A DNA stretch of 64,000 bases from an uncultured Clostridia bacterium (GCA_944328665.1 CALVHS010000035.1:19025-83024); one strand, 5' to 3'. Positions 17,423-25,682 are shown, counted from the first letter of the stretch. Notes: a model not told the origin generated them from the letters alone. Made by a program: numbers and translations.

Positions 17423-18082
17423 TCATTCTTTTGCGCCGTATTCTTCAAGATAGGAGAGGATGGCGGGCACATGCTCTTTCCCTTCGATGATCCCCTCTTC
17501 GAGCGCCGCCACGATGTCGCGGATCGTGACGATGGAATACACACGCACCCCCTCCTTTTCGTACGCCTGCGCCACGGCAGATTTTTCGCTGCCCAGCGCT
17601 TTTTCCATCCTGTCCACCGTGATGACCATGCCCGCGATCTCCACCCGCGCCGCGCCGCGCAGCTTGGGCAAAACCTCGCCGAGCGCCTTGCCGCTGGTCA
17701 TGACGTCCTCGATAATGACGATCTTTTCGCCGTCCTCCGGCTGTTTACCGACAAACATCCCGCCTTCGCCGTGGTCTTTGATTTCCTTCCTGTCAAAGGA
17801 AAAATTCACGTCGACGCCGTACTTTTCATAGAGAGCGACGGCGGCGGAGAGCGCCAACGGCACCCCCTTGTAAGCGGGGCCGAACAGCGTGTCCGCACGG
17901 ATCTTATGATCGGCGATGCAGTCGGCGTAAAACTCGCCCAGCCGCTTGAGCTGCGAACCCTTTTTATACTCGCCCGCATTCAGAAAATAGGGAGCGATCC
18001 TGCCGCTTTTCAACTGAAAGGTGCCGAATTTCAAGACGCCGCATTCCGCAAGAAAGCGTATGAATTGCTGTTTGTAAGTCAT
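17423..18082 (-). CDS. pyrE: Orotate phosphoribosyltransferase
   Basis: Joins orotate to PRPP to give OMP. It has 219 residues. The PRPP-binding signature is VIIEDVMTSGKAL, with an early FQLKSGRIAPYFLNAG segment typical of PyrE. SD AAGGAG precedes ATG by 6-7 nt. Within pyrR-B-C-E-F-K-D it provides PyrF's substrate, and the close spacing to pyrF supports coupling. Confidence 0.96.
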   Translation of the reverse strand: MTYKQQFIRFLAECGVLKFGTFQLKSGRIAPYFLNAGEYKKGSQLKRLGEFYADCIADHKIRADTLFGPAYKGVPLALSAAVALYEKYGVDVNFSFDRKEIKDHGEGGMFVGKQPEDGEKIVIIEDVMTSGKALGEVLPKLRGAARVEIAGMVITVDRMEKALGSEKSAVAQAYEKEGVRVYSIVTIRDIVAALEEGIIEGKEHVPAILSYLEEYGAKE

Positions 18083-18101
18083 GGTATTTCTCCTTATTAT
18101 T

Positions 18102-18120
18102 TCAGACGCAATACTCTGTA
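18102..18120 (+). repeat. Recurring intergenic element, copy 3 (pyrC-pyrE gap)
   Basis: TCAGACGCAATACTCTGTA, related to the other copies in SD-spaced position and in the core ATACTCTG, but with a degraded left half. Weaker match. Confidence 0.3.
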
Positions 18121-18140
18121 TTTTTCCGCTTATATCCGTC

Positions 18141-19412
18141 TTATGCCCTGAATTTGATCTCTCCGTCCACGATCGTATACTTTACAGCGCCCCACACCTT
18201 TCTGCCGTCGAAGGGCGTATTTTTGCCTTTGGAACGGAATTTTTTGCTGTCGATGACATATTCCTCGTTGAGATCGGCGAGCATCAGGTCGGCGGCGCCG
18301 CCCGCTTTGATCTCGCCCCCCTCCAACCCCAAAATGCGCGCGGGCGCCCCGCTCATTTTGTCGGCGAGGGCGGAAAGGCTCATCAAGCCCCCCTTCACGA
18401 GCGCCGTATAAGAGAGCGCAAACGACGTCTCGAGCCCGCTGATGCCGAAGGCGGCGAGATCGTATTCGACATTCTTTTCGTCCGCGTGGTGGGGCGCATG
18501 GTCGGTGACGATGCAGTCGAGGGTGCCGTCCTGCAATCCTTTGCGGATCGCGGCGACGTCTTCCTCCTCGCGCAGGGGCGGATTGACCTTGGTATCGGCG
18601 TCAAAGGAAGCGATCACGTCGTCCGTCAGCGTAAAGTAATGGGGGCAGGTCTCCGCCGTCACGGCGACGCCGCGCGCCTTTGCTTCGCGCAACAGCTGCA
18701 CGCCCCCCTTGGTGGAGACGTGGCAGATGTGCACGCGCTTGCCCAGCGTCTCCGCAAGGATGATCTCGCGCGCGAGCATGATCTCCTCCGCCGCGCGGGG
18801 GATCCCCTTCAATCCCGCCAGCGTACCGGAATATCCCTCGTTGACGACGCCCCCGTCCGCGAGGGACTTGTCCTCACAGTGCGAGAGGCAGATAAGGCCG
18901 AAGCCGGAGGCATATTCCATCGCCAGGCGCATGATGCGCGCGTCGGCGACCGGCCTGCCGTCGTCGCTGACGGCGACGGCGCCCGCCTCTTTCATCTTGC
19001 CCATCTCGGAGAGCGTCTCCCCCTTTTCCCCCTTGGTGATGGCGCCGATCGGATGCACCTTGCACAGGCCGACCTGTTTCGCGCGCGCAGCGATATAGCC
19101 GACGACCGCCGCATTGTCGCAGACGGGATCGGTGTTCGGCATGCAGCAGACCTGCGTGAAGCCGCCCGCCACCGCCGCCGCGCTGCCGCTGGCGATGTCC
19201 TCTTTGTACTCGAATCCCGGTTCGCGGAGATGCACGTGCATGTCGATGAGCCCCGGAAAGACGGTCAGCCCCGCCGCCTCGATCACCTCGGCGCCTTCCG
19301 CGGGCAAATTTGTTCCGACCGCGGCGATCTTATTCCCTTCGACGAGGATATCCGCCCTTTCCACGCGGCCGCCGAAGACGGCTTCTCCGCCGCGGATAAG
19401 AAGTTTACGCAT
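18141..19412 (-). CDS. pyrC: Dihydroorotase
   Basis: Zinc amidohydrolase cyclising carbamoyl aspartate. It has 423 residues (type I, as in Bacillus PyrC). The first metal pair is DMHVHLREPG, the second His sites are in ICLSHCED and HICHVST, and the catalytic Asp lies in CIVTDHAPHH. It overlaps pyrB by 8 bp and is 58 bp from pyrE. Confidence 0.96.
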   Translation of the reverse strand: MRKLLIRGGEAVFGGRVERADILVEGNKIAAVGTNLPAEGAEVIEAAGLTVFPGLIDMHVHLREPGFEYKEDIASGSAAAVAGGFTQVCCMPNTDPVCDNAAVVGYIAARAKQVGLCKVHPIGAITKGEKGETLSEMGKMKEAGAVAVSDDGRPVADARIMRLAMEYASGFGLICLSHCEDKSLADGGVVNEGYSGTLAGLKGIPRAAEEIMLAREIILAETLGKRVHICHVSTKGGVQLLREAKARGVAVTAETCPHYFTLTDDVIASFDADTKVNPPLREEEDVAAIRKGLQDGTLDCIVTDHAPHHADEKNVEYDLAAFGISGLETSFALSYTALVKGGLMSLSALADKMSGAPARILGLEGGEIKAGGAADLMLADLNEEYVIDSKKFRSKGKNTPFDGRKVWGAVKYTIVDGEIKFRA

Positions 19413-20340
19413 TGTCTTTGCCTCCCTGTCTGTTTTTGCAGAGCAGGAACAGCAGCGCCATCCGGACGGCGACGCCGTTCAATACCTGCCCTTCGATCTC
19501 GCTGCTCTCCCCGTCGATGACCGCGGACGTAAATTCCACGCCGCGGTTGACCGGGCCGGGATGCATGACGATATGATCTCTGTCCGCAAGCGAGAGGTGC
19601 TCCTCGGAAACGCCGTAATACTTGGCATACTCGGAGAGGGAAGGGAACAGCCCGCCCTGCATGCGCTCGAGCTGGATGCGCAGCCCCATGACGACGTTTG
19701 CGCCCGCAAGAGCCTCTTCCCGCGAGGAAGCGATCTTGGCGCCCATCCGCCCGATCCCCTGCGGCATGAGGGTGGCGGGAGAAAACATCGTCACCTCCGC
19801 GCCCAGCTTGACGAGGCCGAAGAGGTTGCTCTTGGCGACGCGGGAATGTTTGATGTCCCCGAGGATGGCGACTTTCAGCCCCTTGAAGGAACCAAACTTT
19901 TCGCGCATGGTATAAAAATCGAGGAGCGCCTGCGTGGGATGTTCGTTTATGCCGTCCCCGCCGTTGACGACGGACGCGCGCACGTTTTGGGCGAGCAGGC
20001 GGGGCGCGCCGCCCATCGGATGGCGGATGACGATAACGTCGTTTTTCATGGCGTCCAGCGTCCTGCCCGTGTCGATGAGCGTCTCCCCCTTCTGTACCGA
20101 ACTCGAAGAGGCAGAGATGTTCACCGTGCCCGCTCCGAGGTATTTTGCCGCCAACTCAAAGGAACAGCGGGTGCGCGTACTGTTTTCGTAAAAGAGGGTC
20201 GTCACCGTGCGCCCCTGCAAATGGGGCAGCTTTTTCAGGTTCTGCGTGAGCAGTTTTTTCATGCCCACCGCCGTATCGAGAATGAGCATGATATCCTCGG
20301 CGGACGTATCCCGCAAGCCGAGCAGATCCTTGCCTAACAT
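19405..20340 (-). CDS. pyrB: Aspartate carbamoyltransferase catalytic chain
   Basis: First committed pyrimidine step. It has 311 residues. The carbamoyl-phosphate motif is FYENSTRTRCSFE, the later HPTQALLD loop binds substrate, and the C-terminal MHPGPVNRG is characteristic. No pyrI regulatory subunit is present, so feedback is expected at the PyrR leader instead. SD GAGG precedes ATG. Confidence 0.96.
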   Translation of the reverse strand: MLGKDLLGLRDTSAEDIMLILDTAVGMKKLLTQNLKKLPHLQGRTVTTLFYENSTRTRCSFELAAKYLGAGTVNISASSSSVQKGETLIDTGRTLDAMKNDVIVIRHPMGGAPRLLAQNVRASVVNGGDGINEHPTQALLDFYTMREKFGSFKGLKVAILGDIKHSRVAKSNLFGLVKLGAEVTMFSPATLMPQGIGRMGAKIASSREEALAGANVVMGLRIQLERMQGGLFPSLSEYAKYYGVSEEHLSLADRDHIVMHPGPVNRGVEFTSAVIDGESSEIEGQVLNGVAVRMALLFLLCKNRQGGKDNA

Positions 20341-20364
20341 GTATATACCTCGCTCAAAATAAAT

Positions 20365-20910
20365 TCATGCTTTTTCCGTGCGGCGGATACCGAGAGAATC
20401 CTCCCCTTCCGGCGCCCCGAGGCGCACTTCCAGCCATTCGTCCGAAGAGGCAGGGATGTTTTTCCCCACAAAGTCGGCGCTGACGGGCATCTGCCTGCCT
20501 CCTCTGTCCGCCAGTACGAGGAGGCGCACCGAAGCGGGCCTGCCGAGGTCAAAGAGCGCCTCGATGGCGGCGCGCACCGTCCTGCCCGTGTGCAGGACGT
20601 CGTCGCAGAGCACCACGTTTTTTCCGTCCACGGAAAAGCCGAACTCGTTCGCCTTCGCCTCCGGCACGAAATAGCTGCTGACCAGATCGTCGCGGTACAT
20701 GCCGATGTCGATGCCCGCGCAGAGCGGCTGCACGCCGTACCCCTTGCCGATGAGGGCGGCGACGCGGCGCGCCACGACCTCGCCCCGGCGGCGGATGCCG
20801 ATGAGGCAGAGCCCGTCCGTCCCCTTGTTCTTTTCCACGACCTCATGCGAAAGGCGGGTAAACGTCCTCGCGATCGCCGCCCCGTCCATCAAAATGCGTT
20901 CTTCCGCCAT
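20365..20910 (-). CDS. pyrR: Pyrimidine operon attenuator PyrR / uracil phosphoribosyltransferase
   Basis: UMP-sensing RNA-binding protein that promotes termination in the pyr leader; many members also make UMP from uracil. The chosen ATG (MAEERILMDG, 20910) follows GGAGG and gives 181 residues, exactly the family size. An in-frame extension upstream is rejected because it would read through the leader terminator. The PRPP motif is VVLCDDVLHTGRT. It heads the pyr operon, 24 bp before pyrB. Confidence 0.95.
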   Translation of the reverse strand: MAEERILMDGAAIARTFTRLSHEVVEKNKGTDGLCLIGIRRRGEVVARRVAALIGKGYGVQPLCAGIDIGMYRDDLVSSYFVPEAKANEFGFSVDGKNVVLCDDVLHTGRTVRAAIEALFDLGRPASVRLLVLADRGGRQMPVSADFVGKNIPASSDEWLEVRLGAPEGEDSLGIRRTEKA

Positions 20911-20924
20911 ACCGCCTCCAAACA

Positions 20925-20954
20925 TAAAAAATGCCCGCGCACGGATGCGCGGGG
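20925..20954 (-). terminator. Attenuator terminator in the pyr leader
   Basis: Minus-strand stem CCCGCGCA/TGCGCGGG followed by CATTTTTTATG, lying between the promoter and pyrR. It is expected to stop transcription when UMP-bound PyrR holds the leader. About 30 nt upstream, CAGAGGAGGCGTCTG (20997-20981) resembles a PyrR-binding loop with one insertion. Confidence 0.75.
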
Positions 20955-21069
20955 AAAGTACAAACAGGCAACGAAAAAGGCAGACGCCTCCTCTGTATTT
21001 TTCGCTCTTTTGCCCGAACGACTTTGCGGCATCTCCGTACCGATCAGTTAAAGCCTTCGTTCGCCCTTT

Positions 21070-21099
21070 ATTGTAACACAAACGGGGCGGCGATGTAAA
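21070..21099 (-). promoter_or_regulatory. pyr operon promoter
   Basis: Minus-strand TTTACA (21099-21094), 18-bp spacer, TACAAT (21075-21070). Predicted leader of about 150 nt before pyrR. Confidence 0.6.
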
Positions 21100-21118
21100 G
21101 CGAATGGAAAAATCTTTC

Positions 21119-21817
21119 TCAATAAATTTGCGCGAGGCGGAAGCCGAGCAGGTCGCACGAGGTCAGCACATATTCGATCCCCGCCCGCACCGTGCGCATC
21201 GGGTACGGCCCCGCGGCGGCGTGCAGGTGCCCGTAGACCACCTTGTCCGCGCCGTTCTTTTCAAAAGCGTCCGTAAAGAGGGTCGGCTCCCTTTTCCCGT
21301 TGAAGGGGGGATAGTGGATCATGCAGAGCAGCCTGTCCCCTTCCCTCCGCTCGCGGCGGACGTGTTCGAAGGCGAGGCGGAAGCGCTCCCCCTCCCTCTC
21401 GTAGATCTTTTTATCGGCGTCGGTATATTCCGCGCTGCCCGGGCACAGCCAGCCGCGCGAACCGCAGACGACCAACCCGTCGAAGCGCACGCAATCGTTC
21501 TGCAAAAAATAAAAACTGTCGTCGGGCGCGCTGCGCCGCAGCGCCGTGATGCCGGCCCACCAATAATCGTGATTGCCGCGGATAAACACCTTTTTGCCGG
21601 GCAGGCGGGCGACGGCGGCAAGGTCGGGAAGCGCCTCTTCGAGCGTCATCGCCCAACTGACGTCACCCGCGATCAGCACGATATCCTCGGGCGAGACCTT
21701 TTCCGTCCAATCGGCGGCGATCTTTTCGAAATGCCCCGTCCAATTTCCGCCGAACACGTCCATCGGCTTATCCTGCCCTCCCGGCAGATGCAGATCGCTC
21801 ACGGCAAAGACTTTCAT
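21119..21817 (-). CDS. Calcineurin-like metallophosphoesterase
   Basis: Cytosolic phosphoesterase of 232 residues with the full metal set: SDLHLPGG, AGDVSWA, RGNHDYWW, MIHYPPF and YGHLH. It resembles the YkuE-unrelated clostridial group of soluble phosphoesterases; the substrate cannot be told from sequence. ATG at 21817 is chosen because GGAGC precedes it. Transcribed away from the pyr promoter's upstream side; a separate unit. Confidence 0.85.
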   Translation of the reverse strand: MKVFAVSDLHLPGGQDKPMDVFGGNWTGHFEKIAADWTEKVSPEDIVLIAGDVSWAMTLEEALPDLAAVARLPGKKVFIRGNHDYWWAGITALRRSAPDDSFYFLQNDCVRFDGLVVCGSRGWLCPGSAEYTDADKKIYEREGERFRLAFEHVRRERREGDRLLCMIHYPPFNGKREPTLFTDAFEKNGADKVVYGHLHAAAGPYPMRTVRAGIEYVLTSCDLLGFRLAQIY

Positions 21818-21842
21818 GCTCCGCTCCAAAACATCCTTTCTT

Positions 21843-22034
21843 TCATTTTACCACAAACGCCGCAGATTTGAAAGCGTTTGCGTCGTATCCCGCGCACTTT
21901 TTATCCCGTATTTTGCGCGAGACCAGATCTTCCACGTCGCAGAGCGCGAGACTTTCGCGGCAGCGCTCGCACAGGGCGCGCCCGCACGCGTCCCGCCCGC
22001 AGACGAGGCATCCCCTCTCTTCCCTTTTCCCCAT
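21843..22034 (-). CDS. Hypothetical 63-residue Cys-rich protein
   Basis: No known family recognised. It starts at ATG 22034 behind GGAGGGGGAAG. Cysteines form C-x2-C (CLVC), C (DACG) and C-x2-C (CERC) within 20 residues, a zinc-knuckle-like pattern, followed by another Cys in LALCDVED and a basic tail. It lies directly upstream of the phosphoesterase (25 bp) and after a terminator, so the two may share a transcript. The short length leaves some doubt that it is translated. Confidence 0.55.
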   Translation of the reverse strand: MGKREERGCLVCGRDACGRALCERCRESLALCDVEDLVSRKIRDKKCAGYDANAFKSAAFVVK

Positions 22035-22046
22035 CTTCCCCCTCCG

Positions 22047-22082
22047 AAAAAAAGCCGATACCCGTTCGGATACCGGCCTTTT
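22047..22082 (-). terminator. Intrinsic terminator after the Cys-rich surface protein gene
   Basis: Minus-strand stem GCCGGTATCC/GGGTATCGGC followed by TTTTTTT, starting 6 bp after the stop codon. Confidence 0.88.
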
Positions 22083-22087
22083 CAAAC

Positions 22088-22768
22088 TCATTTGCCGCAG
22101 CCCTGCCCGCATCCGGACGGGCCGCCGCAGCCGCCCTGCGGATACAGAGGCAATTCAAAAAATCCGGCGCAGACCTCCTGCGTATATTCCTGCGCGGGCG
22201 GAATAACGCAATAGCCGTACGAGGGAAGCAGCAAGTCGACGTTGATGACGATCTTGAGGATGACGGTGATGCAGGCATTGACGGTAAAGGTGTTGTTTTC
22301 CGCATTGAACGTCCCTTCGGGCGCCACGGCGCTGGCGACGCACTGCACTTCGTAAGGCATGACGGAAGGCTGCGGCACGAAGAGGATGACATCCTCCGTC
22401 ACCGTGATGACCGCGTTCGCCTTGCCCTCCGTCCCGCCCGCGTCGGTATACACCGCTTCCACGGGGATATCGACGGAAACCTGCACGCGCGCACAGTTGG
22501 CGCGGTCGGGCAGGCGGTCGATCTGAAACGCCGTGACCGTTCCCTTGGACGAGACGCTGCGCGCGCTGATAAAGGTGAGCGGATATGTAGGAGAGGCGGG
22601 AACGGGGTCTGTAAGCGTAAGGACGACGCCGTTCGTCTGCCCCTGGCGGATACAGGCGTCAAAGACGCGCTGCGCCTGGATGCAAACCTTTTCGTTCAGA
22701 CCCGCCGCGGGATTGCCGCCGATCGGCCCCGGGCATTTGTCCGTCTGAAAGTTGGAATAAAATGACAT
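22088..22768 (-). CDS. Hypothetical clostridial surface-type protein with Gly/Cys-rich tail
   Basis: 226 residues, no signal peptide or transmembrane segment. The N-terminal KVCIQAQRVFDACIRQGQT pattern, then alternating beta-type segments, recalls clostridial proteins with SPOCS/DUF3794-like organisation found at the spore surface. The C-terminus is GGCGGPSGCGQGCGK, a metal-binding or cross-linking style tail typical of spore-coat and exosporium proteins. SD GGAGG 5 nt before ATG is strong. Function is inferred only from these features; it could be a general structural protein. Confidence 0.7.
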   Translation of the reverse strand: MSFYSNFQTDKCPGPIGGNPAAGLNEKVCIQAQRVFDACIRQGQTNGVVLTLTDPVPASPTYPLTFISARSVSSKGTVTAFQIDRLPDRANCARVQVSVDIPVEAVYTDAGGTEGKANAVITVTEDVILFVPQPSVMPYEVQCVASAVAPEGTFNAENNTFTVNACITVILKIVINVDLLLPSYGYCVIPPAQEYTQEVCAGFFELPLYPQGGCGGPSGCGQGCGK

Positions 22769-22858
22769 TTTTGACCTCCGAACGTTAGTAATCGCATAAA
22801 GAGCGCCGCGGCATGCGGCAGCTTCTGTTTCAGTATATGACGGAACGCGCGCACGTTG

Positions 22859-23167
22859 TTACCGCACGGCGCGCACCAAAACTTCCTGCCCGGGAAAGAT
22901 CTCTTCCCCGTTCCAAAGGGCAAATTCGTCCGGCTCCGTCCCCGTCTGCGCACAGAGGGAGGCGGGCGAGTCCCCCGCCGCCGCGGTGCGGACGCAGAGC
23001 GCGCCCGTCGGAAAAAGGAGCATTTCCCCCTCTTCCGGCGGACAGAAAAGGCGATTGAGGCGCACGACGGACAACTCCGTCACCCCCGCCGCGCGGCAGA
23101 GGGAGGCAAGGCAGTCCCCCTCGCATACCGGCACGATGCCGAACGGATTGTCTTCTCTCTTGAACAT
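22859..23167 (-). CDS. LysM-domain small protein
   Basis: 102 residues with two LysM-like halves (NPFGIVPVCEGDCLASLCRAAGVTELSVVRLN and ALCVRTAAAGDSPASLCAQTGT...GQEVLVRAV), the fold that binds GlcNAc-containing wall or spore glycans. No signal peptide. Two adjacent ATGs (23170 and 23167) lie only about 10 nt after a TATAAT, and no SD is visible, so the mRNA would be leaderless. It diverges from the SpoVB gene across a mirrored promoter. Sporulation coat proteins of this kind (SafA-like) are a possible parallel. Confidence 0.65.
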   Translation of the reverse strand: MFKREDNPFGIVPVCEGDCLASLCRAAGVTELSVVRLNRLFCPPEEGEMLLFPTGALCVRTAAAGDSPASLCAQTGTEPDEFALWNGEEIFPGQEVLVRAVR

Positions 23168-23171
23168 CATA

Positions 23172-23254
23172 GCATTGTATTATATGCAAAGCGGAGAAAA
23201 ATATGCCGCCCCGCACCGTCATAAAGCCCGTCCGCAACAGATATAATACAATGC
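23172..23254. promoter_or_regulatory. Mirrored divergent promoter (14-bp inverted repeat with -10 boxes)
   Basis: GCATTGTATTATAT at 23172-23185 and its exact complement ATATAATACAATGC at 23241-23254, 55 bp apart. Each arm contains TATAAT facing outward, one towards the LysM gene and one towards the SpoVB gene. No good -35 is visible for either. The minus arm also fits CATANNNTA, the sigma-K -10. Confidence 0.6.
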
Positions 23255-23313
23255 GACGGTTTTTGCGCCCATCCGCCGGAAACCGCGCGAATCTACGCCG
23301 CGGAGCCTGCAAA

Positions 23314-24816
23314 TTGAGCAAAGAAAACCTCTTCCGTACCGCCGCCTACGTGACCGTCTTTTCGGTGGCGGAAAAATTTTTCGGCTTCCTATACCGCATC
23401 ATCCTCTCCCGCACCCTCGGCGCGGAAGGCATGGGACTGTACCAGCTCGCCCTCTCCGTCTTTGCCGTGCTCGTAACGGCGACCTCGTCCGGCATCCCCC
23501 TGACCGTCTCGCGGCTGATCACCAAACACCGCACGCGGGGGAACAAGCGGGGCGAATACGCCTCCGTGACGGCGGCGATCGTCTGCGTGCTCGCTTTTTC
23601 TCTGCCCGTGTTCTGCCTTTTGTTTTTCGGGCACGGCCTCTTCGGCTTCCTCTTTTCCGACCCGCGCTGCATGGCGCTGCTCCTCATCCTGCTGCCCGCG
23701 CTCACCTTCAATTCCGTCTATTCCGTCCTGCGCGGAGCGCTGTGGGGAAATAAAAAATTTATCCCCTATTGCGTCATCGACCTCGTCGAGGAGCTGTGCA
23801 TGATCGGCATGGGCGTCGTCCTCGTCCACGGCATGACGAGCGTCTTTGACGGCGCCAAGCGCATCGCCTTCGCCATCGTCTTTTCCTATCTCGTCTCCTT
23901 TACCCTCGCTTCGATCTATTTCTTCGCCAAGGGAGGAAGATTCGCCGACCCCCGCCCGCAGCTGAAGCCGCTTTTGTCCTCCGCGCTGCCCATCACGGGG
24001 ATGCGCACCTCTTCCTCCCTCATCAATTCGGCGATCTCTCTGCTGCTGCCGGCACGGCTGATCGCGGCGGGCATGCTGCCGGAGGAAGCGATGCGCGGCA
24101 TCGGCGTGGTCATGGGCATGAGCATGCCCGTCCTCTCCATCCCCGCCACCCTCATCGGATCCCTCGCCCTCGTTATGGTGCCCGAACTTGCCGAAAACTA
24201 TTTCCGCGGCAACCATAAAAGGCTCAGGGACAACATCGAAAAGGCGCTCAAACTCACCTCGCTCATCGCCTGCGCGATCATCCCCGCCCTGTTCGCCCTC
24301 GGCGAGGACGTCGGCGTCCTTCTCTTCGGCAGCGCCGAGTGCGGCAGGATCATCCGCAACGGCTGCCTCATGCTCCTGCCTTCGAGCCTCGCCATGATCA
24401 CGACGAGCATCCTGAATTCGGTCGGTTTCGAAAAGCAGACGTGCGGCTACTTTTTTATCGGCGCGGCGGCGACGCTGCTATGCACATGGTTCTTGCCCGC
24501 CTATATCGGCGTCTATGCGCAGATCGCGGGAGCGGCGGCGGGCGCGGTCATCTCCTGCCTGCTCAATCTCCGGCTCATCGCAAAAAAGAGCAAAGAAAAA
24601 GTGCGCTTTGCCAAGCACACTCTCCTCTCCGCGGTCAGCATCCTGCCCGCCTGCCTGTTGGGCGGGATGCTGCGCAACGTATTCGCCGCCGTGATGCCCC
24701 TCTTCCCCGCCGTACTGTTGACGGGGCTCATCCTGCTCGGGGCAGACGCGCTCTTTTTGTTTTCTCTCGGGCTTGCCGAGCCCCGCTGGGCAAAGGCCCT
24801 CGTCAGAAGGGCCTGA
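23314..24816 (+). CDS. spoVB: SpoVB/MurJ-like polysaccharide flippase
   Basis: Membrane transporter of the MOP superfamily, 500 residues with about 14 transmembrane helices. Start region FRTAAYVTVFSVAEKFFGFLYRIILSRTLGAEGMGLYQLA is diagnostic for the stage V sporulation protein B group, which flips lipid-linked cell-wall precursors for spore cortex. A TTG start at 23314 is preferred because GGAG lies 8 nt before it; an ATG at 23251 lacks an SD and would precede the predicted start site. The 3' end overlaps the convergent folT by 14 bp. Confidence 0.85.
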   Translation: MSKENLFRTAAYVTVFSVAEKFFGFLYRIILSRTLGAEGMGLYQLALSVFAVLVTATSSGIPLTVSRLITKHRTRGNKRGEYASVTAAIVCVLAFSLPVFCLLFFGHGLFGFLFSDPRCMALLLILLPALTFNSVYSVLRGALWGNKKFIPYCVIDLVEELCMIGMGVVLVHGMTSVFDGAKRIAFAIVFSYLVSFTLASIYFFAKGGRFADPRPQLKPLLSSALPITGMRTSSSLINSAISLLLPARLIAAGMLPEEAMRGIGVVMGMSMPVLSIPATLIGSLALVMVPELAENYFRGNHKRLRDNIEKALKLTSLIACAIIPALFALGEDVGVLLFGSAECGRIIRNGCLMLLPSSLAMITTSILNSVGFEKQTCGYFFIGAAATLLCTWFLPAYIGVYAQIAGAAAGAVISCLLNLRLIAKKSKEKVRFAKHTLLSAVSILPACLLGGMLRNVFAAVMPLFPAVLLTGLILLGADALFLFSLGLAEPRWAKALVRRA

Positions 24817-25453
24817 CGGCGGGCTCCGCCTTTGTCCCGCCTCTCCCACGCGCGGAAAGCTCTTCACGGAAAAAGCCGAACAGCCTGGACGCGGCCAGCA
24901 CAGATAAGACGACGGCGGCCGCCGCGACGTTCGCCGCATACACGACCGTCTGCGTGATCAGCCTTCCGCTCAAAAACACCCAAAAAGTCTTGCCTTCGAC
25001 GACGCTCGGCATAAACAACTGCAGATAGCCGTAATTGACGACGGAATTGAGAAAGCAGGTGATCAAAAGATATCCCGCCGCCAGCGCCGCCAGCGCCTTG
25101 CCGAAGATGCCCGCCCTTCCGCGCAGGGGGAGCTTGCGGAATGCGCCCGCGATCGCGCCGAACAGCCCGAGCGTCAGCCCGAACAGCCAATACACGTCCT
25201 GCGGCACGAGCAAAAAGCCGATCGCATCCCCCAAAAAGCCGACCAAAAAGCCGGGCAGCGGCCCGAACAGGAAGCCCGCAAAAAAGCAGACGAAATAAGT
25301 AAAGGTGATCTTCGTGCTCGGCGCGGAGATCTCGACGAAGGAATTGACGACGACGCCGAGGGCGACGAACACGGCAAGATAGGCGATGCGCTTGGCGGAA
25401 GAGAGAGAGGCGAAATAACCCGTAAACAGCGCGCGGGAAAGTTTGGACGACAT
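24803..25453 (-). CDS. folT: ECF transporter S component, folate (FolT)
   Basis: Substrate-binding membrane subunit of an energy-coupling-factor vitamin importer, 216 residues with about six helices. N-terminal ALFTGYFASLSSAKRIAYLAVFVALGVVVNSFVEI and GFLGDAIGFL are typical S-component segments. Specificity for folate is assigned because a THF riboswitch sits in the leader. SD CCGGAGG lies 7 nt before ATG 25453. The ECF ATPases (ecfA/A'/T) are elsewhere. Confidence 0.9.
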   Translation of the reverse strand: MSSKLSRALFTGYFASLSSAKRIAYLAVFVALGVVVNSFVEISAPSTKITFTYFVCFFAGFLFGPLPGFLVGFLGDAIGFLLVPQDVYWLFGLTLGLFGAIAGAFRKLPLRGRAGIFGKALAALAAGYLLITCFLNSVVNYGYLQLFMPSVVEGKTFWVFLSGRLITQTVVYAANVAAAAVVLSVLAASRLFGFFREELSARGRGGTKAEPAVRPF

Positions 25454-25526
25454 CAAAAAAACCTCCGGAAAATCTCTGAGAGGCCCGAAGGATAACAGGT
25501 ACGCCCTCTGCGGGCGTCTTTTTATA

Positions 25527-25621
25527 CAACGGACGCGCCGAACGGCACCGCAGGGAAAAACCCTTTCGTTTGCGAACAACGTCCCGTTTCGCAACACTTA
25601 ACGCGCCTCGGCTACTCTGCA
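25527..25621 (-). ncRNA. THF riboswitch upstream of folT
   Basis: Minus-strand GCAGAGTAGCCGAGGCGCGTTAAGTG and downstream GGGACGTTGT, ACGAA and TGCGGTGCCG match the conserved GAGUAG, GCGUUAAGUG, GGGANGUUGU and GCGGU blocks of tetrahydrofolate riboswitches, in order. About 60 nt separate the aptamer from the start codon. CCTC (in GGGCCTCTCAG) can pair with GAGG of the SD, so folate would most simply act at translation initiation. Confidence 0.93.
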
Positions 25622-25632
25622 TGTTTGCCGTT

Positions 25633-25661
25633 ATTATAAAACTTTTTTCCCCTCTTGTCAA
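25633..25661 (-). promoter_or_regulatory. folT promoter
   Basis: Minus-strand perfect TTGACA (25661-25656), 17-bp spacer, perfect TATAAT (25638-25633), about 12 nt before the riboswitch. Confidence 0.85.
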
Positions 25662-25682
25662 GCGTATGACGGCGCCCGCGCG

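Noticed and set aside
20911..21081. Longer pyrR start
   Set aside because: It would translate through the leader terminator; the 181-residue version with GGAGG matches the family length.
25454..25597. Longer folT start
   Set aside because: It lies within the THF riboswitch; the ATG at 25453 has a clear SD.
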